Part shown: positions 50,550 through 58,883 of the stretch, piece after piece
How the letters are laid out: each line of letters begins with the position of its first letter
Numbering within the stretch: the stretch's first letter is position 1
From: Paenibacillus sp. FSL R5-0345
GTDB taxonomy: Bacteria; Bacillota; Bacilli; Paenibacillales; Paenibacillaceae
Assembly (NCBI RefSeq): GCF_000758585.1
Contig: NZ_CP009281.1
Span: 2,914,001-2,978,000, forward strand
DNA: 64,000 nt
Reading direction: 5' to 3'
Program-made: the position numbers and the translations under genes
The notes under the pieces: model-generated
Databases searched by the model: none
What the model saw: the letters and a program-made list of their open reading frames with translations, nothing else
What the model was told of the DNA's origin: nothing

Positions 50550-50888
50550 ATGGATTTACTGGAACCGAGATTGACCGGAGTGCTAACAACGCTTGAAAAG
50601 ATCGGTGGAAAGTGGAAGCCGCTTATTTTGTTTATTTTATTGATAGATGGCACGAAACGATTTGGTGAACTGAGGAGAATCATCCCAGCTGTCTCACAGG
50701 GAACATTAACTAAGCAACTTAGGGAGCTTGAAGAGGATCAACTTATCGATCGAGTTAGTTTTCATGAGCTTCCACTGAGAGTGGAGTACAGTATTTCAGA
50801 ACATGGCAAATCGCTGATTACTGTTTTGGATAGCATGTGCGGCTGGGGAAGGATGCATCAGGAGTATCTAAATAATACAAATAAGTAG
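50550..50888 (+). CDS. HxlR-family winged-helix regulator
   Basis: Second HxlR protein of the window, 112 residues. Blocks [33 protein letters not shown] and [12 protein letters not shown] are diagnostic. It has one Cys (SMCGWG) in the dimer helix. ATG 50550 follows GAGGGGATC; eight codons upstream in the same frame lack a site. It should repress or activate the divergent SDR gene from the tandem operator. Confidence 0.9.
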   Translation: MDLLEPRLTGVLTTLEKIGGKWKPLILFILLIDGTKRFGELRRIIPAVSQGTLTKQLRELEEDQLIDRVSFHELPLRVEYSISEHGKSLITVLDSMCGWGRMHQEYLNNTNK

Positions 50889-50901
50889 GAGGGCGGACCT
50901 T

Positions 50902-51363
50902 ATAATAAATACTATTTTGCAGGAACCAACGGGTCAGACCTACAAGACATTGATACAGATTGCTATGGAAGTGTGTGATGAATTTATTTTGGTTAAACGT
51001 GATCAGATGGAGTTAGAGCCAGAAGGATATGAACTATTGGAACAGCTTCAACCTTTTCTCAAAAAGATCATTAAAGATGATTATTGGCCGGGGACTCGGC
51101 TTATGGGGCATTATGCAGATATTTATTTTTTTCATTGTTCTCCTGAGGCGGTTGATTTTCTACTATCCTATTCCACCAGCTTATATTCATGGGTGCAGAC
51201 CAGGCTGCCCGATGACCTTTGTTTTCTAAAACAGGGACTGCCTTGGTTAATCAATACAGCCCATGAGAGAGAAAGTCATGTTGTAACTGACGTAGAAGAG
51301 GAGCTTAACCGACTAGAAGAAAGCGGACTATTGTTCCGTGATTTATCTGTGTTTTACAATTAA
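50902..51363 (+). CDS. Hypothetical protein with probable non-canonical start
   Basis: I do not recognise the family. The product is an acidic soluble protein of about 153 residues with a Trp/Tyr-rich middle (YWPGTRLMGHYADIYFFHCS) and no motif of known function. The only ATG/GTG/TTG near the front is TTG 50917, 24 bases after the strong AGGAGGG (50887-50893). Two ATA codons at 50902 and 50905 lie at 8-12 bases, and would give MINTILQEPTGQTYK. I therefore place the start at ATA 50902, as non-canonical initiation or a mutated ATG. It follows the HxlR gene and may be cotranscribed. Confidence 0.6.
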   Translation: MINTILQEPTGQTYKTLIQIAMEVCDEFILVKRDQMELEPEGYELLEQLQPFLKKIIKDDYWPGTRLMGHYADIYFFHCSPEAVDFLLSYSTSLYSWVQTRLPDDLCFLKQGLPWLINTAHERESHVVTDVEEELNRLEESGLLFRDLSVFYN

Positions 51364-51443
51364 AAAAAGAAATCAAAGAGGCGATGTTTGCAAAGACATG
51401 GTCTTTTTGTTGTACTGAAAAATCTTTTATAGACAAAAAAATC

Positions 51444-51491
51444 TACAAGTTGTAAAATATTTCCAAACGGGAGGTCTAGAAATTGTAGACC
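51444..51491 (+). promoter_or_regulatory. Candidate BlaI-type operator region
   Basis: TACAA-G-TTGTA (51444-51454) is a perfect dyad built from the TACA/TGTA half sites used by BlaI/MecI proteins. A second inverted repeat GGTCTA-N7-TAGACC lies at 51473-51491. Both stand directly before the BlaI-like gene. Confidence 0.6.
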
Positions 51492-51507
51492 GGCGGGAGG
51501 AGTATGG

Positions 51508-51870
51508 ATGAAGGATCTCAGGCTGACCGAAATGGAAGGAAAATTTGCGGAATTAATTTGGAAGCATGAACCGATCCCGTCAGGGAATTTGGTGAAGTTA
51601 TGTGAATCCGAGCTGAACTGGAAGAAATCAACGACATACACAATGTTAAAACGACTTGAAGCAAAAGAGATATTTATTAATGATAATGGTATTGTAGGTT
51701 CTCTTATCAAAAAGGATGACTTTTATGCGGAGCAGAGTAAGGAGTTTGTGCAGGAAACCTTCGGCGGTTCGTTACCTAAATTTTTGGCTGCTTTTACAAA
51801 GAGTCGGAAATTAAGCGACACCGAAATAGAGGATGTTCTAAGACTAATCCACGAGCATAAGGAGGAGTAA
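51508..51870 (+). CDS. BlaI/MecI/CopY-family repressor
   Basis: Winged-helix repressor of 120 residues (RLTEMEGKFAELIWKHEPI, then NWKKSTTYTMLKRLEAKEI in the DNA-binding helices) with a C-terminal dimer region. Family members dissociate after cleavage triggered by an M56 membrane protease; that gene follows two bases later. RBS GGCGGGAGGAG. The operator-like TACAAGTTGTA lies 54 bases upstream. Confidence 0.92.
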   Translation: MKDLRLTEMEGKFAELIWKHEPIPSGNLVKLCESELNWKKSTTYTMLKRLEAKEIFINDNGIVGSLIKKDDFYAEQSKEFVQETFGGSLPKFLAAFTKSRKLSDTEIEDVLRLIHEHKEE

Positions 51871-51872
51871 CG

Positions 51873-53942
51873 GTGGATCAGCTGTTTGGACATATTTTAA
51901 ACATGAGCATTACGGGAAGTTATGTGATTGTGTTTATCATCGTGGCACGGCTGTTCTTAAGAAAAGTTCCCAAGATTTTCTCCTATGCCTTATGGTCTGT
52001 AGTTTTGTTCCGACTTCTATGTCCGTTCTCTATTGAGAGTATATTTAGTTTTATCCCATCTGAAGTACAGAACACACCTCTGAATAAGCAATTTACACAA
52101 ATGCCCCAAATCCAAGAAGTAATAAATACATCTGACCAAGTCGTAAATCATATATCAACCGTACTTGTACCCACTGAACCTGCTACCTCAGCTGTTATAA
52201 CCCCTGCAAACTCAACAGACGCATGGATTAACATAGGCGACTTTATTTGGTTGATCGGAATTGCACTGCTGTTCATCTACAGCATTGTTGTAACTGTTCG
52301 GCTCTCACGAAACATAAGAACGGCAACACTTCTTTTTGAAAATATATACGAGCATAGCGGCATTACCACACCATTTGTATTCGGCTTACTTAAGCCTAGA
52401 ATTTATCTTCCGAGCGGACTCTCCGCTAATGAAAAAGCTTATATCATCAAACATGAGCAAGTGCATATTCAAAGGTACGATCATATTATAAAACCTGTCG
52501 CGTTCGCGGTTCTGTGTTTACATTGGTTTAATCCATTGGTATGGCTTTCTTTTTATCTGATGAGTGATGATATGGAGAAGTCCTGTGATGAAAGCGTCAT
52601 AAGACAGATGGGCAGTGGTATCAAAAAGGAATATTCGATCTCACTTTTGAACTTATCTACCGGAAAACGATTTATTGGCGGTTCACCGCTCACCTTTGGC
52701 GATAGCAACACGAAAGGGCGTATTAAGAATATTTTAAATTACAAAAAGCCTGCTTTTTGGGTTGTTCTAGTCGCAATCATTGTCGTGGCAGCACTGTATG
52801 TGGGATTATTAAGCAATCCGAAAAATGATTCATTAACCGTAAAAGACTATGCCAAGCAATTTATGGAGAAGAACATTACGAGTTATGAGAACAATTCAAA
52901 TATTAAAGTGATTGACAGTAAAATTACTAAGCTTGAAAAAATTGCGTCGTTCGACGATCTGCTTGCCACATCTTTAGAAATTTGGAGTTTAGAATATCGC
53001 TTGAAGCCGGATGATCCAAGTAAGCTGACGATGATAGAAAATATGGTCGATGGTTTTATAACCGAAGAAGGAAGCATGGGCAAGCCAATTCTTTTATTCT
53101 CCATTCTGAATTCGACACCACATTACTTGGGCGTAATCAAGAGCGGAGAGAATGATATGTCAACACCAGCCGGTCAGGAAATGGCAGTGCGTGTATTTCT
53201 TGAAGCAAACAATCAGCTTCCACATGAAACCTATAGAGGAATTCACATCCTAGTGAAATTCCCCTTAACGACAGGTGAAACAAGCCAATTGTTGTTATCC
53301 CAGCCTGTTGTTCAAGGAGATTCAGGGATTTGGTGCGTGGAACGTTGGAAGGATACGAATGGGAATGAATATTACTATACCCCCCAAACCGATGGTACGA
53401 TCGCTGAATATTATGCCCGTCTGCAGGCATTGGCTGATCAAGGGGAGGAGCCAGCTCTTCTTGATCCTTTACAGGTCGCTATGAATTATATAAGCAATGA
53501 TATTGGAATGGGTCAGCATATAAAGCTGGATCAGCTAGTAGTGGATAATGAGGCTACAGCTGATGATTTTGCGATCACCCCCGAGAGTACGTTAAATGGA
53601 TATGTTTTAAATCTTAGTTTGGAGAATAATTCCTTCGATTTTGATAACATTGAATGGCTGACGATGAAGGATTCTGCTCGTTTTAAAGGGCTGAATATTA
53701 ATCCAGACGACGATATGCCTAATGGATTTTATATTCTCAACAAATATACGTTTACCGATCCATTAAAGGTTACAGATGAGACGAAATACTCCATAGTGGA
53801 TGCTAATGTAGGTGCTCACAAAGAGGTTAGCAAGCAGGAGTTTATTGAATATTTCAAGCGGTATACTGATTTTGTACCACCGTGTGTGATAACTACAAGA
53901 GACGGATATGTAACGAGTATCACTGAGAGATATGTACCGTGA
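51873..53942 (+). CDS. M56 membrane metallopeptidase, BlaR1/MecR1-related without penicillin sensor
   Basis: Sensor-protease of 689 residues. Helices at about 12-30, 36-52, 122-142, 208-232 and 308-328; gluzincin zinc motif HEQVH (His 194, Glu 195, His 198) with DDMEKSCDESVI downstream, including the third ligand Glu. The extracellular C-terminal part (about 335-689) lacks the SxxK and KTG motifs of BlaR1's beta-lactam-binding domain and looks like two alpha/beta repeats, so it must sense something else. GTG start with AAGGAGGAG. It forms an operon with the BlaI-like gene and is ended by a strong terminator. Confidence 0.88.
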   Translation: MDQLFGHILNMSITGSYVIVFIIVARLFLRKVPKIFSYALWSVVLFRLLCPFSIESIFSFIPSEVQNTPLNKQFTQMPQIQEVINTSDQVVNHISTVLVPTEPATSAVITPANSTDAWINIGDFIWLIGIALLFIYSIVVTVRLSRNIRTATLLFENIYEHSGITTPFVFGLLKPRIYLPSGLSANEKAYIIKHEQVHIQRYDHIIKPVAFAVLCLHWFNPLVWLSFYLMSDDMEKSCDESVIRQMGSGIKKEYSISLLNLSTGKRFIGGSPLTFGDSNTKGRIKNILNYKKPAFWVVLVAIIVVAALYVGLLSNPKNDSLTVKDYAKQFMEKNITSYENNSNIKVIDSKITKLEKIASFDDLLATSLEIWSLEYRLKPDDPSKLTMIENMVDGFITEEGSMGKPILLFSILNSTPHYLGVIKSGENDMSTPAGQEMAVRVFLEANNQLPHETYRGIHILVKFPLTTGETSQLLLSQPVVQGDSGIWCVERWKDTNGNEYYYTPQTDGTIAEYYARLQALADQGEEPALLDPLQVAMNYISNDIGMGQHIKLDQLVVDNEATADDFAITPESTLNGYVLNLSLENNSFDFDNIEWLTMKDSARFKGLNINPDDDMPNGFYILNKYTFTDPLKVTDETKYSIVDANVGAHKEVSKQEFIEYFKRYTDFVPPCVITTRDGYVTSITERYVP

Positions 53943-53986
53943 AATAGCTATGTATGAAAAAAGTTGAACTTATATTTATAGCGTAG

Positions 53987-54015
53987 AAGAACCCGCATTT
54001 GTTGCGGGTTCTTTT
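53987..54015 (+). terminator. Terminator of the BlaI/M56 operon
   Basis: AAGAACCCGC/GCGGGTTCTT around ATTTGTT, then TTTT. Confidence 0.9.
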
Positions 54016-54044
54016 GCATGTTCTTCAGCATGTGTATCGGCACT

Positions 54045-54408
54045 GGCTCGTTTACGTTGCCTTCGGCACAATGTATTCGGTTTTTCACATACATTTGGCT
54101 CGTTTACGTTTCCTTCGGCACATTGTATTCGGTATTTCGCATACATTTGGCTCGTTTACGTTATCTTCGGCACAATGTATTCGGTTTTTCACATACATTT
54201 GGCTCGTTTACGTTATCTTCGGCACATTGTATTCGGTATTTCGCATACATTTGGCTCGTTTACGTTATCTTCGGCACAATGTATTCGGTTTTTCACATAC
54301 ATTTGGCTCGTTTACGTTATCTTCGGCACAATGTATTCGGTTTTTCACATACATTTGGCTCGTTTACGTTACCTTCGGCACATTGTATTCGGTTTTTCGC
54401 ATACATTT
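54045..54408. repeat. Seven 52-base tandem repeats
   Basis: GGCTCGTTTACGTT recurs at 54045, 54097, 54149, 54201, 54253, 54305 and 54357, an exact 52-base period with no indels; the array ends at 54408. Units fall into two types, A (CACAATG with TTTTTCACA) and B (CACATTG with TATTTCGCA or TTTTTCGCA), in the order A B A B A A B. The period is not a multiple of three, so the open frames across it are artefacts. Confidence 0.95.
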
Positions 54409-54542
54409 GTCCGTAAGCTCGACTAAAACATGTATTCTAAGGATTTATGGTCCGCTCGGTCCGTCATCCCAAAGAGGTGTGTGCTTAATTGAAAACAGGG
54501 CTCCCCATGGTCAACAGCTGAATATAGACCCATACCTTGAGT

Positions 54543-54803
54543 TCATTTCACATTTCTCCGCAATCTAGAAAATTTGAGAATTCTATTATAGCAAGCATAA
54601 ATACCTTCGATGTTCTTAATAGGACGGTAGAGTATAGGCCATTGCCAGACCCAATATTTACGAAACTTATTCCGAACCACGACAGAGAGTGCATCTAGCT
54701 CGACAAGCTCTGCCAGAGCGTACGCCTCTTGAAGACCAACCTGCATTAGATGCAGTACATGTGACACGAATGCACCGCCAGTTCCATTTTCTTTTTTAAT
54801 AAT
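54543..54803 (-). CDS. Small hypothetical frame, possible ATT start or gene remnant
   Basis: Open frame of 86 codons ending at 54543. GGAGG (54811-54815, minus strand) is seven bases before an ATT at 54803, giving MIKKENGTGGAFVSHVLHLM; the first conventional start, GTG 54767, has no ribosome site. The C-terminal part has an aromatic segment, FRKYWVWQWPILYRPIKNI. I recognise no family. It could be a real gene with unusual initiation, or the tail of a decayed gene. The rest of 54409-54542 shows nothing I can name. Confidence 0.35.
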   Translation of the reverse strand: MIKKENGTGGAFVSHVLHLMQVGLQEAYALAELVELDALSVVVRNKFRKYWVWQWPILYRPIKNIEGIYACYNRILKFSRLRRNVK

Positions 54804-54878
54804 TACTTCACCTCCGGAAAGTTCTCCCTTTATACTGATCTAACAATTTACAAAATTTCATAGATTTAAAGAAACCTA

Positions 54879-54926
54879 TTGATAATTATTCTCACATGAA
54901 TTATTATGATAACGATTCTCATTATC
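54879..54926 (+). promoter_or_regulatory. Fur-controlled promoter of the siderophore uptake operon
   Basis: TTGATA (54879-54884), 17-base spacer and TATTAT (54902-54907). TGATAATTATTCTCA (54880-54894) overlaps the -35. GATAACGATTCTCATTATC (54908-54926), just after the -10, matches the 19-base Fur consensus at 17 positions. Two Fur boxes on one promoter imply tight iron repression. Confidence 0.88.
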
Positions 54927-54976
54927 ATTACTTTGTTGTGAAGAATGATAAATAAAATATAGATAGGGAGAGAGAC

Positions 54977-55993
54977 ATGAATCAGAAAAAAGTTTTATTA
55001 GCAGGGGTATCAGCAGTTTTAGCTTTGAGTTTAGCCGCTTGCGGTAACAACGAGAAGGATAATGCAGTTTCAGAAAAAAGTGCAAATAATGCTGCAGTAG
55101 CAGCAGAGGGAAATGCAAATAGCAAAGGAAATGCGGCTCAGGAAGCAGTTGCCACTGAACAAACTATTACATATTTAGGCAAGGTTTATGTAGTACCTGC
55201 AGAGATTCATAATATCGTAGCTGCTAGCCTTGAATCTATGGAAGATGCTGCAATTCTAGGCGTGAAACCAGTAGGGGTACTTGCTATAGCTGATGCCATT
55301 CCAGGTTATCTGTCAACGGAGTTAGCTGGCGCATCCTTAGTAGGGGATAAGTTTGCTCCAAGTAATGAAGCGATCCTGCAGTTAGATCCAGATGTTATTT
55401 TAGGGTCTTCCAAGTTTGGTGAAGATGTGTCAGGCGCACTTAATAAAATTCAAACGATGATTCCTTATTCACATATTTCAACAAACTGGAAAGATAATTT
55501 GCTCTTATTAGGCCAATTATCCGGTAAAACCGCAGATGCGGAAAAGATTATCAGCGATTACGAATCTAAAGCCGCTGGTGCTAAGGCTGAAATTGGAGAA
55601 AAGCTGAAGGATCAATCCATTCTAGTGATTCGTATACGTCAGGGCAGTATGTGCGTATATCCCGCGGGCGTTTATCTGAATCCGGTTATATATGAAGATT
55701 TGGGCGCTGCCATTCCTGAAGTGATCTCCTCTACAGAGGCTCAAGCGGAGCTTTCTTTAGAAGCTTTGGCGGATATTAATCCGGACTATATTTTCTTGCA
55801 GTTTGAGACCAGTGAAAACACTGATAATGCAACAGCACTTGATGAATTGCTCAAGAACCCGATCTTCAAAAGTGTAAATGCAGCCAAAAACAATCATGTC
55901 TTTGTAAACGCAATTGATCCGTTGGCACAAGGTGGCACGGCATGGTCTAAAGTTAGATTCCTGGATGCTGCAATTGAAAACCTGTTGAAGTAA
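54977..55993 (+). CDS. Siderophore-binding lipoprotein, FeuA-like
   Basis: Iron-siderophore receptor of 338 residues. The lipobox is LSLAAC (Cys 22), followed by an Asn/Ala-rich linker and a two-lobed helical-backbone binding fold (about 65-338; ILQLDPDVILGSS, VIRIRQGSMCVYPAGVYLNP, LEALADINPDYIFLQ). Gene order with two permeases and trilactone-type esterases matches B. subtilis feuABC-besA, so bacillibactin or another catecholate is the likely ligand. RBS AGGGAGAGAG. Fur boxes precede it. Confidence 0.88.
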   Translation: MNQKKVLLAGVSAVLALSLAACGNNEKDNAVSEKSANNAAVAAEGNANSKGNAAQEAVATEQTITYLGKVYVVPAEIHNIVAASLESMEDAAILGVKPVGVLAIADAIPGYLSTELAGASLVGDKFAPSNEAILQLDPDVILGSSKFGEDVSGALNKIQTMIPYSHISTNWKDNLLLLGQLSGKTADAEKIISDYESKAAGAKAEIGEKLKDQSILVIRIRQGSMCVYPAGVYLNPVIYEDLGAAIPEVISSTEAQAELSLEALADINPDYIFLQFETSENTDNATALDELLKNPIFKSVNAAKNNHVFVNAIDPLAQGGTAWSKVRFLDAAIENLLK

Positions 55994-56006
55994 ACCCGAA
56001 GGTGCG

Positions 56007-57023
56007 ATGAATGAGATGAATACGAAAAATTGGAAAGTTATATTGATCCTATCAACTTCTCCATTATTCATCGTATTAGCAATGGTTGTATCCGTCTTAT
56101 ATGGTGTTAAGGATATTAGCATAGTAACAATTTGGCAGGCGATTACACACTTCGATGCGAATAATGTGGACCATAACATTATTATGACATCTAGATTTCC
56201 GCGTGTAATCGCTGCTTTATTAATTGGAGCGGCCCTGGCTGTTTCGGGGGCGTTAATGCAAGGCGTAACACGTAATTATCTTGCATCACCATCGATTATG
56301 GGAGTAAATGACGGATCGGCATTTGTTATTACGTTGGCTATGGTGTTTTATCCTGGATTATCGAATGTTCAGATGATTCTTTTATCTATGGTGGGTTCAG
56401 CCATTGGAGCAGGTTTGGTTTTCGGATTTGGCTCTCTGGTGAAAAACGGCTTATCTCCAGTCAGACTAGCCATTATTGGTACAGTAATTGGCACTTTTTT
56501 AAGTAGTATTGCCTCAGCGGTAGCGATGTTTTTTCAAGTTTCACAAAATGTTAGCATTTGGTATAGCTCGAAAATACATACCGTAAATCCAGATATGCTA
56601 ATGTTATCAATTCCTTTTATTATCGTTGGATTGCTCTTAGCGGTTAGTATTTCTAAATCTGTAACGGTTGCCTCCCTAGGGGATGAAACGGCGGTTAGCT
56701 TAGGTCAACGGACAAAATGGGTAAAAATCATCAGTATTCTATCTGTTGTATGTCTAACAGGAACAGCGGTGGCTGTAGTAGGTAAGATTGCCTTTGTAGG
56801 TCTAATCATTCCTCATATTACACGTTTTATCGTAGGTATCGACTACCGCTTCATCATTCCTTGCTCGGCAGTGATTGGGGCTGTTTTTTTAGCATTTTGT
56901 GATGTCATAAGCCGGTATATTAATTTTCCGTTTGAGACGCCAATTGGCGTTGTAACAGCCTTTATTGGAATCCCGTTCTTCCTTTATTTAATTCGGGTTA
57001 AAGGGGGAGAGCAACGTGGATAG
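56007..57023 (+). CDS. FecCD-family siderophore permease, FeuB-like
   Basis: Nine to ten helix permease of 338 residues. FecCD hallmarks: RFPRVIAALLIGAALAVSGA followed by LMQGVTRN, the cytoplasmic loop GDETAVSLGQRTK, and FVGLIIPHITRFIVGIDYR. It pairs with the next gene, which begins eight bases before this one ends. No ATPase is encoded here; Bacillus Feu systems borrow YusV, so the same is inferred. ATG 56007 follows GAAGGTGCG. Confidence 0.9.
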   Translation: MNEMNTKNWKVILILSTSPLFIVLAMVVSVLYGVKDISIVTIWQAITHFDANNVDHNIIMTSRFPRVIAALLIGAALAVSGALMQGVTRNYLASPSIMGVNDGSAFVITLAMVFYPGLSNVQMILLSMVGSAIGAGLVFGFGSLVKNGLSPVRLAIIGTVIGTFLSSIASAVAMFFQVSQNVSIWYSSKIHTVNPDMLMLSIPFIIVGLLLAVSISKSVTVASLGDETAVSLGQRTKWVKIISILSVVCLTGTAVAVVGKIAFVGLIIPHITRFIVGIDYRFIIPCSAVIGAVFLAFCDVISRYINFPFETPIGVVTAFIGIPFFLYLIRVKGGEQRG

Positions 57024-58053
57024 AGGAAGGATACAGTTTAGTCGCTATCTATTGACGCTGTTGGCTTTTATCTTGCTAACACTTGTGGCGGGGTATTTTC
57101 ATCTTACGAATGGTGCTTTTGATATGTCTGTCATGGATGTGATAAAAACACTGCTGCGAATAGATCCCAATCCTAAATTTGACCTCGTTATTTTTCAATT
57201 TCGACTACCACGGATCATTATTGCGTCATTAGTAGGCATAGGTCTGGGGATAGCTGGAACGGTCATTCAAGGCATTACCCGAAACGGGCTGGCTGATCCA
57301 GGTATCCTCGGAATTAATGCAGGTGCGGGAGCTGCCATCGTTGCGTTTATGTTTTTCTTTCAAATGTCGGGGGTAACTTTTTTTAAAGAAAGCTGGTTCT
57401 CGATACTAGCCATGCCGCTCTTTGGTTTTGTGGGGGGGCTTGCTGCAGTTGCTGTGATCTTTATTTTCTCATGGAGAAATGGTGCACTTGATATGCAACG
57501 TTTGATATTGACGGGGATTGCGATTAGCAGTGGTTTTGGTGCGTTGTCGTTGTATCTTTCTCTAAAAATGAATGCAAGTGATTATGAAATGGCCGCGGTT
57601 TGGAGTGTTGGAAGTATTTACAGCGCGAACTGGACTTATATCATTATGATCGCACCTTGGGTGCTTATTTTAGGATTTGTGATGTATCGAAAAAGCTATT
57701 TGCTCAATTATTTTCAATTGGAAGACTCCAGTACAAAAAGCTTGGGAATTTCCGTAGAAAAAGAAAAGCTGATCTTTCTGTTATGCAGTGTGGGGATCGT
57801 AAGTGTCTGTGTATCTGTATCCGGTTCTATAGGTTTTATAGGATTGATGGCTCCTCATATCGCCAGAAGATTAGTAGGGAATAATCACCGTTATATTATG
57901 TTATCCAGTGCAGTGGTTGGAATGTTTTTGCTGGTGATTTCGGATTATTTTGCCAAAACGTTATTTCAGCCAGCAGAGTTACCTGTGGGGATAGTCGTTT
58001 CGATTATTGGTATTCCTTATTTCTTATATTTATTAGCAAAGTCAAGAGTGTAG
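57016..58053 (+). CDS. FecCD-family siderophore permease, FeuC-like
   Basis: Second permease, 345 residues. RLPRIIIASLVGIGLGIAGT with VIQGITRNGLADPGILGIN, the loop STKSLGISVEKEK, and FIGLMAPHIARRLVGNNHR identify the FecCD family. GTG start at 57016 overlaps feuB by eight bases, with AAAGGGGGAGAG upstream, giving translational coupling. It should form the heterodimeric channel with the previous product. Confidence 0.9.
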   Translation: MDRGRIQFSRYLLTLLAFILLTLVAGYFHLTNGAFDMSVMDVIKTLLRIDPNPKFDLVIFQFRLPRIIIASLVGIGLGIAGTVIQGITRNGLADPGILGINAGAGAAIVAFMFFFQMSGVTFFKESWFSILAMPLFGFVGGLAAVAVIFIFSWRNGALDMQRLILTGIAISSGFGALSLYLSLKMNASDYEMAAVWSVGSIYSANWTYIIMIAPWVLILGFVMYRKSYLLNYFQLEDSSTKSLGISVEKEKLIFLLCSVGIVSVCVSVSGSIGFIGLMAPHIARRLVGNNHRYIMLSSAVVGMFLLVISDYFAKTLFQPAELPVGIVVSIIGIPYFLYLLAKSRV

Positions 58054-58072
58054 GGGAGAGTGAGCAGAACAA

Positions 58073-58873
58073 ATGTCAACACAAGTGGAGCTCGAACGCA
58101 CAGAATCATGGAAACTAGAATCTCAGTATATGGGATACACATATGATATAAAGGTCTCACTTCCGAGGGAAGAAGCTCCCGATAATGGATTTCCCGTCTA
58201 TTACATGCTCGATGGTAATTCATATTTTCAATTGGGCCGGGATGTCGTGAAATTGCAATCCAGAAATGCTCCAAAAACTTTGATAGCACCGGCAATCGTG
58301 ATTGGCATTGGACATTATGGTTCAGATGAAGAAGTCTCTAAAAGAAGATTTTATGATTTCACGCCGTCTGCAAAGCAGTATATATATCCAGATCGATTAA
58401 AAAATGCTGATATAGGGCCACATGGGGGTGCTGAAAAGTTCCTATCTTTTTTAGAGTTAGAATTAATGCCACGTGTCTATGAAAAATATAATGTCGATCA
58501 ACAGAAGCAAGCCTTGTTTGGTCACTCACTAAGCGGGTTATTTGTTCTCTGGACGCTATTTACTCGAGCGGAGCTATTTCAATATTATTTGGCTTCCAGC
58601 CCTTCGATTTGGTGGAATAATCATGAAATTCTGGCGTATGCGGACCAGTTCTATAACAAGGCTCAATCGATAAGAACCGTGAACCGAAAGCTACTGATCA
58701 CAGTAGGCAGTGAAGAGGCGTTTATGGTCGATGACGCTAAGATATTATTTTCAAAAATGAGTGAGTTTGCTTTGCCTAATTTACAGGTTGAGCATTACGT
58801 AGCGCCAGATGAAAACCACGCGTCAGTAGTGCCGACCATCATGAGCAGAGCGTTCCGTATGTTGAACCGTTAA
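58073..58873 (+). CDS. Siderophore esterase, BesA/IroE-like
   Basis: Cytoplasmic alpha/beta hydrolase of 266 residues from the esterase (PF00756) family. It has YMLDGNSYF, nucleophile Ser 152 in FGHSLSGLF, and catalytic His in PDENHASV. There is no signal peptide. Placed 19 bases after the permease, it should hydrolyse the imported ferric trilactone siderophore to release iron, as BesA does for bacillibactin. RBS GGGGAGAGTG. Confidence 0.87.
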   Translation: MSTQVELERTESWKLESQYMGYTYDIKVSLPREEAPDNGFPVYYMLDGNSYFQLGRDVVKLQSRNAPKTLIAPAIVIGIGHYGSDEEVSKRRFYDFTPSAKQYIYPDRLKNADIGPHGGAEKFLSFLELELMPRVYEKYNVDQQKQALFGHSLSGLFVLWTLFTRAELFQYYLASSPSIWWNNHEILAYADQFYNKAQSIRTVNRKLLITVGSEEAFMVDDAKILFSKMSEFALPNLQVEHYVAPDENHASVVPTIMSRAFRMLNR

Positions 58874-58883
58874 GGAGGGGGAT

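Noticed and set aside
51364..51440. Terminator between the ATA-start gene and blaI
   Set aside because: Only a five-pair AAGAC/GTCTT stem with a three-base loop was seen.
54045..54408. Possible CRISPR array
   Set aside because: The repeats abut with no variable spacers, and there are no cas genes.
53999..54568. Open frames of 189, 132 and 83 residues with repeated peptide
   Set aside because: They are produced by the 52-base tandem repeats. The period is not a multiple of three, so the same words appear in all three frames, and none has a ribosome site.
55757..56179. 140-residue minus-strand frame across feuA/feuB
   Set aside because: Opposite to two clear genes, with no ribosome site and no recognisable family.
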